Positions 43,425-48,438 of a stretch of DNA of 48,438 nucleotides are shown in pieces. Source of the stretch: Bacteroidales bacterium (GTDB lineage: Bacteria; Bacteroidota; Bacteroidia; Bacteroidales; Muribaculaceae). The stretch spans positions 1 through 48,438 of the forward strand of contig JAJBVL010000077.1 in assembly GCA_020859845.1 (NCBI GenBank). Direction: 5' to 3'. The stretch's first letter is position 1, and every line of letters starts with the position of its first letter. The notes beneath the pieces are model-generated. The model ran no database searches. It had not been told where the DNA came from and saw only the letters and a list, made by a program, of their open reading frames with translations. Both the position numbers and the translations under genes were made by a program.

Positions 43425-43847
43425 ATGAGCTTCCCAAGAGATATCACTGAAGAGCAGATATTCAGCAACAAAGGCCTCCGACCCACCGCCAACCGCATAC
43501 TCGTGTTGCGTGCTATCCGCACTCATCACCATCCCGTCAGCCTGGGCTGCCTGGAAGAAAATCTGCCGACGCTCGACAAGGCCAGCATCTTTCGCGCTCT
43601 GCGCGATATGGCCGAGGCCGACGTGCTCCACACCATCGACGACGGCACAGGGTCGCTGAAATACGAGGAATGTTCAAGCCTCTCAGGCTGCCATCCCGAG
43701 GAAAATCATATCCACTTCACTTGCGAACGCTGTGGGGAGACCATCTGTCTGGAGGATGTCAGCGTACCCCGGGTAAAGCTCCCAGAAGAATACGAAGTGC
43801 ACCACCTCACATATCTCGTTAAGGGTATCTGCCCCAAATGCAGATAA
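43425..43847 (+). CDS. Fur-family metalloregulator
   Basis: A 140-residue repressor. A winged helix (GLRPTANRILVLRAI; KASIFRALRDM recognition helix) is followed by the dimer domain with HIHFTCERCGETICL and a C-terminal GICPKC: two CxxC pairs forming the structural zinc site. ENHIHF provides metal-sensing His residues. The combination resembles Zur or Fur; which metal is sensed cannot be told. The adjacent remnant efflux gene and the divergent Nudix gene show no clear Fur box. Confidence 0.9.
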   Translation: MSFPRDITEEQIFSNKGLRPTANRILVLRAIRTHHHPVSLGCLEENLPTLDKASIFRALRDMAEADVLHTIDDGTGSLKYEECSSLSGCHPEENHIHFTCERCGETICLEDVSVPRVKLPEEYEVHHLTYLVKGICPKCR

Positions 43848-43850
43848 TGC

Positions 43851-44016
43851 TTATTTTTCTCTCGCCTTGAAGAAACGCTCCTGAAGTGTCTGGAAGATTA
43901 CGAAGAGCATTGGCCCCTGGATAACTGGCGCTGACACGTACAGTGGGAGGAGCTATCGTGGGAAACTGTTCGAGTGGCAGACGGCTAAGGCCTATCAGAC
44001 CAATAATCACAATGGA
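43851..44016 (-). pseudogene. RND efflux pump remnant with internal deletion
   Basis: In one frame the minus strand encodes IVIIGLIGLSRLPLEQF and then PTIAPPTVRVSASYPGANA, the conserved N-terminal block of AcrB/MexB-type pumps, without the first ~10 residues or a start. At about 43905-43915 the sequence jumps, in another frame, to LFVIFQTLQERFFKAREK and a stop (43851-43853), the typical pump C terminus. About 1000 residues are missing. It shows that a full pump gene once stood between the Fur-family and flavodoxin genes. Confidence 0.8.
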
Positions 44017-44093
44017 TTACAAATATGAGCCGCAGAGCAAAGCCCTTTGTCTAATTTTGAAGTAATTTTGCGATACCAAACTCTCAATCCAAA

Positions 44094-44657
44094 ATGCGAA
44101 CTCTATTATTAATGCTTGCAGCCATGCTCAGTCTGAGCAGCTGCGCCCAACGACAGAAAGAACAGACTATGGACCCCGCTTCACCAAAGATTCTCGTGGC
44201 CTACTTCTCAGCCACTGGCACCACCGAGCGCATAGCCAAAGCCATGGCCGAGGCTACCGGCGCCACCCTTTACGAGATTACCCCCTCGCCACGCTTCACC
44301 GCAGCCGACCTTGACTGGAACAATCCCAAGAGCCGCAGCTCCGTGGAGATGAAAGACCCTGCATGCCGCCCTTCGCTTGGAGGCTCGGAGATTGATGCTT
44401 CGGCCTACGACGTGATATTTATTGGTTACCCCATCTGGTGGGACCTTGCACCTCGCCAAGTCAACACTTGGATAGAGAGCCAGCAGCTCGAGGGCAAGCG
44501 CATGATTCCATTTGCTACCTCGGGAGGCTCCACTATCACCGGCAGCGTCAGAGACCTACGTCGCCTTTACCCTACTATCGACTGGACCGACGGCCGACTG
44601 CTCAACGTGGCTCCCCAGAAAGCTGCCTCCTGGGCCAAGAGCCAATCTGGCCAGTGA
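44094..44657 (+). CDS. Lipoprotein flavodoxin
   Basis: A 187-residue flavodoxin-like protein with a lipobox (LSLSSC, Cys at 17), so it is envelope-anchored rather than cytoplasmic. FMN phosphate loop SATGTTERIAKAMAEA, then YDVIFIGYPIWWDLAPRQVNTWI and FATSGGSTITGS form the isoalloxazine-binding loops. Likely an extracytoplasmic flavin electron carrier or quinone/flavin reductase. It has a TAATTTTG element shortly upstream (about 44070). Confidence 0.9.
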   Translation: MRTLLLMLAAMLSLSSCAQRQKEQTMDPASPKILVAYFSATGTTERIAKAMAEATGATLYEITPSPRFTAADLDWNNPKSRSSVEMKDPACRPSLGGSEIDASAYDVIFIGYPIWWDLAPRQVNTWIESQQLEGKRMIPFATSGGSTITGSVRDLRRLYPTIDWTDGRLLNVAPQKAASWAKSQSGQ

Positions 44658-44680
44658 AACGAGCGCCCATGCACTACAGA

Positions 44681-44761
44681 AATCACAATTCGTTGTGATT
44701 TTCCTTTGTAGTATCATAAATTTATCTTATTTTTGTAGCCAAATCACAATCTATTGTGATT
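44681..44761 (+). promoter_or_regulatory. hipB promoter between two operators
   Basis: Operator 1 AATCACAA-TTCG-TTGTGATT (44681-44700) and operator 2 AATCACAAT-CT-ATTGTGATT (44742-44761) are perfect palindromes 61 bp centre to centre. Between them lies TTTG (44705-44708), a 19-bp spacer and TATTTTTG (44728-44735). HipB binding at both sites would flank the polymerase site and allow looping or double blockade. The hipB ATG is at 44773. Confidence 0.85.
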
Positions 44762-44772
44762 TGGCCACAAAA

Positions 44773-44976
44773 ATGAATTATAAAGAGATAGGAATACAAA
44801 TCAAAGAGAGAAGAAAATTCCTGAACATCACACAACCCACGCTAGCCGCTTTGGCCGGAGTGGGTCTAAACACTTTAGTGGCTATCGAGCGCGGCAATGG
44901 CAATCCTAAAATCGAGACTTTATTGGCTCTTCTGGATACACTCGGATTGAAGTTTGACATCACCCTTAAAGATTGA
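44773..44976 (+). CDS. hipB: HipB-like antitoxin/repressor
   Basis: A 67-residue Xre-family helix-turn-helix protein: IGIQIKERRKFLNITQPTLA, then ALAGVGLNTLVAIERGNGNP. The start at 44773 directly follows the second operator; longer in-frame extensions would read through the operators and overlap the flavodoxin gene. As in other HipB proteins it should dimerise, bind the palindromes and autorepress. It is followed by HipS after 5 bp. Confidence 0.93.
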   Translation: MNYKEIGIQIKERRKFLNITQPTLAALAGVGLNTLVAIERGNGNPKIETLLALLDTLGLKFDITLKD

Positions 44977-44981
44977 AAATC

Positions 44982-45308
44982 ATGAGAAGGTGCAAAGTAT
45001 ATGTACACGGTATAGAAGCTGGAATCCTAACCGAGGCCGACTCCCCAAGAGAGTATTTATTTCTCTACCACCAAGATTATATTGCCCGAAAGCTTCCCCC
45101 TGTAAGCCTTACTATGCCTCTAAGGGAGTCGGAATATAGATCTCCAGTGCTTTTCCCCTACTTCTTTAATATGCTTTCTGAAGGTGCAAATCGCGCCGTA
45201 CAGTCTTCCTACCTTCATATCGACAAGGACGACGATTTTGGCATACTATTAGAAACGGCTCTTTATGACACCCCAGGCGCCGTCACTGTCTCACCGATTG
45301 TTGAATAA
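44982..45308 (+). CDS. hipS: HipA N-terminal-domain protein (HipS-like)
   Basis: A 108-residue stand-alone version of the HipA N-terminal subdomain: KVYVHGIEAGILTE and YLFLYHQDYIARKLPPVSLTMPLRESEYRS, quoted here as two adjacent pieces, then LFPYFFNMLSEGANR. In HipBST systems this piece is a separate gene and acts as antitoxin to the kinase. A TTG at 44973 is possible, but ATG 44982 is preferred. It lies 2 bp before the kinase gene. Confidence 0.88.
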   Translation: MRRCKVYVHGIEAGILTEADSPREYLFLYHQDYIARKLPPVSLTMPLRESEYRSPVLFPYFFNMLSEGANRAVQSSYLHIDKDDDFGILLETALYDTPGAVTVSPIVE

Positions 45309-45310
45309 GC

Positions 45311-46315
45311 ATGAACTCCAAGGAAATACACGTTTGCCCCTCCCTCCTTATCGAAGGCCATACTACCTATTGCAATCAGGCTTTGAAAAGGCTTTTTGAC
45401 GGCAAAGCAGTAAGTCATATATTGGATTTTGATTCCCCTACTTTTACTGATTATAGTGGTCTAAAAGCATCCTCTAACGTAGGACGTCTATCTCTATCTG
45501 GAGCCCAGCCTAAATTAGGTCTACTTCTTGGAGAACAAGGCACCCTAAGATATTCGACGGAGAAAGAGCAAAGCACCTACATACTTAAGCCACGACCGAT
45601 AGGGTATCAACTCATAAACCATGACTACTGTGCGGCTAACGAACATCTTACCATGCAAATGGCCTCACAAATATATGGAATTGAGACTGCACCCAATGGA
45701 ATATGCTTCTTTCGTGATGGAGAAATGGCTTATATCACGCGCCGTTTTGATGTCTATTCCAAAGGGAAGTATGCTTTGGAGGACTTTGCTTCTCTTATGG
45801 GGCTCACAAAGGCCAATGGTGGCTCTGATTTCAAATATAATAACGGAAGTTATGAGGATTGCGCTGAAATTATTCGCAAATTTGTCAAGGCTGCTCCAGT
45901 AGACATTTTAAGATTTTTCAAGGTGGTGCTTTTCAATTTTATCACCCTCAACGACGATGCTCACCTCAAAAACTTTAGTCTCATAAGTTATGGGAAAGAA
46001 TATCGACTCTCTCCGGCCTATGATCTGATAAACACTTCTCTCCAGATTTATGAACCCCGTATTTTCGCACTCGATAGAGGATTGTTCAAAGAGGGAATGC
46101 ACTTGACCGACACTCGCCAAGTATCGGCCGACGACTTCATTGAATTGGGAAGACGTATAGGTCTTCCTCAAAAAATAGTAATGCAAGAAATAAAGAGGTT
46201 TTCATCTCCTAATCCTAAAGCCGATGCATTGATTGGTCGCTCTTTCCTTTCCGCTGACCTCAAACGCGCATACCTTCGCAGCTATCATTATCGCCAGACC
46301 ATGATTCAGCTCTAA
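45311..46315 (+). CDS. hipT: HipT/HipA-like toxin kinase
   Basis: A 334-residue serine/threonine kinase toxin without the HipA N-subdomain. The Gly-rich loop region has RLSLSGAQPK with Ser61-x-Ser63, the same SxS autophosphorylation layout as in HipT. The catalytic segment LNDDAHLKNFSLI is at about 212-224 and the Mg-binding segment SPAYDLINTSL is at about 233-243. Family members phosphorylate aminoacyl-tRNA synthetases (GltX for HipA, TrpS for E. coli HipT); the target here is unknown. It is somewhat AT-rich relative to neighbours. Confidence 0.92.
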   Translation: MNSKEIHVCPSLLIEGHTTYCNQALKRLFDGKAVSHILDFDSPTFTDYSGLKASSNVGRLSLSGAQPKLGLLLGEQGTLRYSTEKEQSTYILKPRPIGYQLINHDYCAANEHLTMQMASQIYGIETAPNGICFFRDGEMAYITRRFDVYSKGKYALEDFASLMGLTKANGGSDFKYNNGSYEDCAEIIRKFVKAAPVDILRFFKVVLFNFITLNDDAHLKNFSLISYGKEYRLSPAYDLINTSLQIYEPRIFALDRGLFKEGMHLTDTRQVSADDFIELGRRIGLPQKIVMQEIKRFSSPNPKADALIGRSFLSADLKRAYLRSYHYRQTMIQL

Positions 46316-46437
46316 CTCAACTAAGGCTCCGTTCTACACAAATCGTTAACGCTGGGGCGTATTTTACTTTTAATTAATCTTTCTGCAACATTTTTGAAAC
46401 ATAGAGCGCCTATCTTCGCCGCTATAATCAAGAATGT

Positions 46438-47055
46438 ATGCAAGAGGCGTTGACCATACTAGACCAACTGGATGGGCAACTGCTACTGTGGCTGCGTTCG
46501 GCACATTGCAACTTCATTGACGAGGTAATGGAGGAGGTGACAGGGCGTCGGCTATGGCCGCCCTTCTATCTGTGGCTGGTGTGGTTCATGGTCAAGCGGC
46601 TCGGTTGGCAAAAAGGACTAATGATGACCTTGATGGCAGGGGTAGCCGTGGGGATAACCGACTGGACTTGCGCCTCGCTGATACGTCCAGAGATAGGGTG
46701 CCTGCGCCCGAGCAATCTCGCTGGCGAGATTGCTCCCCTGGTGCGCATCATCGACGACTATCGAGGAGGACCTTATGGATTCCCCTCATGCCATGCAGCC
46801 AATACAGCCTGCCTGGCTGCTATGGTTAGCTTAACTTTGCGTCAACGCTGGGTCACAACAATGATGGTAGCCTGGTGTATTCTGGTCAGTTACTCACGAG
46901 TATATTACGGCGTGCATTATCCTGGCGACCTTCTTGCAGGATGGTTAGTGGGCTGCACTATAGCGTTGATTTTATGGAAAGTCCATAAGCTGATTACTCA
47001 GAGAAGGGGTCCTAAGCAGGCGAAGTGTCCTCGTCTTCGAGTTCGCAGCCAGTAA
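46438..47055 (+). CDS. PAP2-family membrane phosphatase
   Basis: A 205-residue integral membrane phosphatase of the lipid phosphatase type. Motifs: LIRPEIGCLRP (C1 region), GFPSCHAANT (C2) and SRVYYGVHYPGDLLAG (C3), with five to six hydrophobic helices. Possible substrates are undecaprenyl diphosphate or phosphatidyl lipids. It ends in a basic tail (RRGPKQAKCPRLRVRSQ). Its last 44 bp overlap the convergent thioesterase gene. Confidence 0.92.
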   Translation: MQEALTILDQLDGQLLLWLRSAHCNFIDEVMEEVTGRRLWPPFYLWLVWFMVKRLGWQKGLMMTLMAGVAVGITDWTCASLIRPEIGCLRPSNLAGEIAPLVRIIDDYRGGPYGFPSCHAANTACLAAMVSLTLRQRWVTTMMVAWCILVSYSRVYYGVHYPGDLLAGWLVGCTIALILWKVHKLITQRRGPKQAKCPRLRVRSQ

Positions 47056-47506
47056 AGCCATATTCTCGCTCTACCAGCTCGCGAGGATACTGCAGATAGA
47101 CCACTTCGGCCGAACTGCACACCTCATCCTTACTGTTGAGGAGCTCCACGAGCAGAAACACGTAGCGACGCATGTCCTTCAGATGGGTAGCCTTGACACG
47201 CAGCGGGCCATCGGCCATCAGCACTGGCTTGTGGAACTTCACTTCCATCTTGGTGGTGATGCCGGCCGTCTGGCGGAAAGCATTAATCCACCACTCAGCA
47301 GCCTCATCGAGCATCATGGCCTGCACACCGCCGTGCACTACCCCGGGCCAGCTCTCATAGTTGACCGACGGATTCCACTCGCCCCACAGCACATTTTCGT
47401 CGGCTACGTAAAAGTGCATATGCAGGCCAAAAGGGTTGTGGGGAGCACACCCTATGCAATTGTAGCCCTCCTTTCCGAGCCACGGATTCTTTACTCTTCG
47501 ATACAT
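47012..47506 (-). CDS. PaaI-type hotdog thioesterase
   Basis: A 164-residue acyl-CoA thioesterase-like protein: NCIGCAPHNPFGLHMHFY, the hotdog core GVVHGGVQAMMLDEAAEWW (catalytic Asp/Glu region) and GITTKMEVKFHKPV. The substrate is unknown. The -7 element TAAATTTG lies just upstream (about 47530). It is convergent and overlapping with the PAP2 gene. Confidence 0.9.
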   Translation of the reverse strand: MYRRVKNPWLGKEGYNCIGCAPHNPFGLHMHFYVADENVLWGEWNPSVNYESWPGVVHGGVQAMMLDEAAEWWINAFRQTAGITTKMEVKFHKPVLMADGPLRVKATHLKDMRRYVFLLVELLNSKDEVCSSAEVVYLQYPRELVEREYGFTGCELEDEDTSPA

Positions 47507-47790
47507 AACAGAATTCTATTATCCTACAAATTTACATAATCTTGATGAAGCGAGGGCTTTTCTATGAAAGTAAATGTTCAAATTAACATTAAATATTAAC
47601 TTTCTCTTAACTCCGCGGCGTTAGCTTTCGCAATGCATACAGGAAAGAAGCTACTATGAAGCTGGATGGAAGTTGTTTTTTTACTCCTCCAAAGGCGTTT
47701 ATATCAAATCTTTTGTGTAACTTTACTATGTGTTGAGAATTTTTTCTTCATAAATTGAGAATTTAATATAATAAGCTGCAAATCAAAGAC

Positions 47791-48438
47791 ATGGAATACA
47801 AACGGCCACAATATCATCTCTTAAAAGCGAGGCTCTCAGAACCTCGCAACTTCATGCAAGTAGTAGTAGGGCCACGCTAAGTAGGGAAAACTACACTTCT
47901 CCTTCAACTGATTGAGGACCTGCCTATTCCTTATACTATGGCCAGTGCGGATGATGTCATTGATGCGAATGTGGGCTGCTCTGCGGCTTACAAAAGTACG
48001 CTGTTGATTCAGCACGAAAATACAATTCCATACCAAAATTCCAAGTTTATAACAACGCCCTTCGTAATGCCTTCTTGCGCAAAAACTTTATGCAGGAAGC
48101 AGGGGATAACGAAGCATGGGGCCGACAAATTGAATCTGCTGTAGGGAGTCATCTCATCAACCAATGCGAAGAGGCGGGTTGTCGACTTTTTTATTGGAGA
48201 GAAAAAAGTATGGAAGTAGACTTCATCATTGAATCCCAAAGCTCTCTCATAGCTTTAGAGGTGAAAAGCGGACATCGTTCAATGAACGCTGGACTTCCCA
48301 CCTTTAAAGAACGTTTTCATCCCAAGCAAGCTCTTATCGTTGGAACAGGAGGTTTCTCCTTAGCTGACTTCCTTAGCACTAAATTCACTACTGTCCGGAG
48401 AAATTTTCCCACAATAGAAGTTGAGGAGACTCTACCGG
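47791..48438 (+). pseudogene. Decayed AAA+/DUF4143 ATPase gene
   Basis: Begins as a normal member of the family (MEYKRPQYHLLKARLSEPRN) but Walker A reads GPR-stop-VGKTT: the expected Gln codon is TAA at 47878-47880. After VIDAN (about 47970) the sequence jumps, with a frame change, to GLQKYAVDSARKYNSIPKF and QVYNNALRNAF, the start of the DUF4143 C-terminal part. About 200 residues are lost. The remaining C-terminal half (GRQIESAVGSHLINQ, YWREKSMEVDFIIE, ALEVKSG) is open to the window edge. Upstream 47507-47790 holds no gene; TAACTTTA near 47719 may be a relic promoter. Confidence 0.85.

Overview
The window reads as a chromosomal segment of a Bacteroidales bacterium. Exact family is not decidable by eye; a gut Muribaculaceae/Prevotellaceae-like host would fit. 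Evidence: many promoters match the Bacteroidetes -33 TTTG / -7 TAnnTTTG pattern (upstream of 3055, eno, 8171, the MFS gene, tkt, the calcium ATPase, hipB and the B12 operon). It also carries Bacteroidetes-restricted families (DUF4494, DUF4923, 5-fold beta-flower protein, BtuG-like propeller) and many lipoproteins. No rRNA, tRNA, CRISPR array, phage or intact insertion sequence was seen.

Layout. 1-8.1 kb: chorismate synthase, secreted sialidase, a secreted unknown, an OmpR-type response regulator/histidine kinase pair, a candidate structured small RNA behind PhoB-box-like repeats, and enolase. 8.1-18.4 kb: lipoprotein plus AddA-like helicase-nuclease, DUF4494 plus YggS, FHS-type sugar transporter, transketolase, DUF4923, glycosyltransferase. 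18.4-31.8 kb, all on the minus strand: a vitamin B12 uptake locus. It starts with a cobalamin riboswitch and a three-gene surface operon (PKD lipoprotein, BtuG-like propeller, BtuB-like receptor) and ends with a FecCD permease and its ATPase. Between these halves sits a six-gene operon with its own promoter: JAMM peptidase fused to an E2-like fold, an E2-like protein, a 62-residue protein, an E1/ThiF-like adenylating enzyme, a ClpA/B-like double AAA+ unfoldase, and a membrane SH3 protein. This ubiquitin-system-like cassette is the most striking object in the window.

32-39.3 kb: a C10 (streptopain-like) protease followed by an inhibitory-type serpin, a DJ-1 family protein, a secreted esterase, and an AT-rich three-gene cluster of secreted proteins including a predicted papain-like cysteine hydrolase. 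39.4-48.4 kb: calcium P-type ATPase, beta-flower protein plus Nudix hydrolase, Fur-family regulator, a remnant of an RND efflux pump, lipoprotein flavodoxin, a HipBST-type three-gene toxin-antitoxin module with two operators, a PAP2 phosphatase, a hotdog thioesterase, and a decayed AAA+/DUF4143 gene at the right edge. The two decayed genes share one architecture: both termini kept, the middle deleted.

All statements come from reading the sequence; family names rest on recognised motifs, not on database searches.
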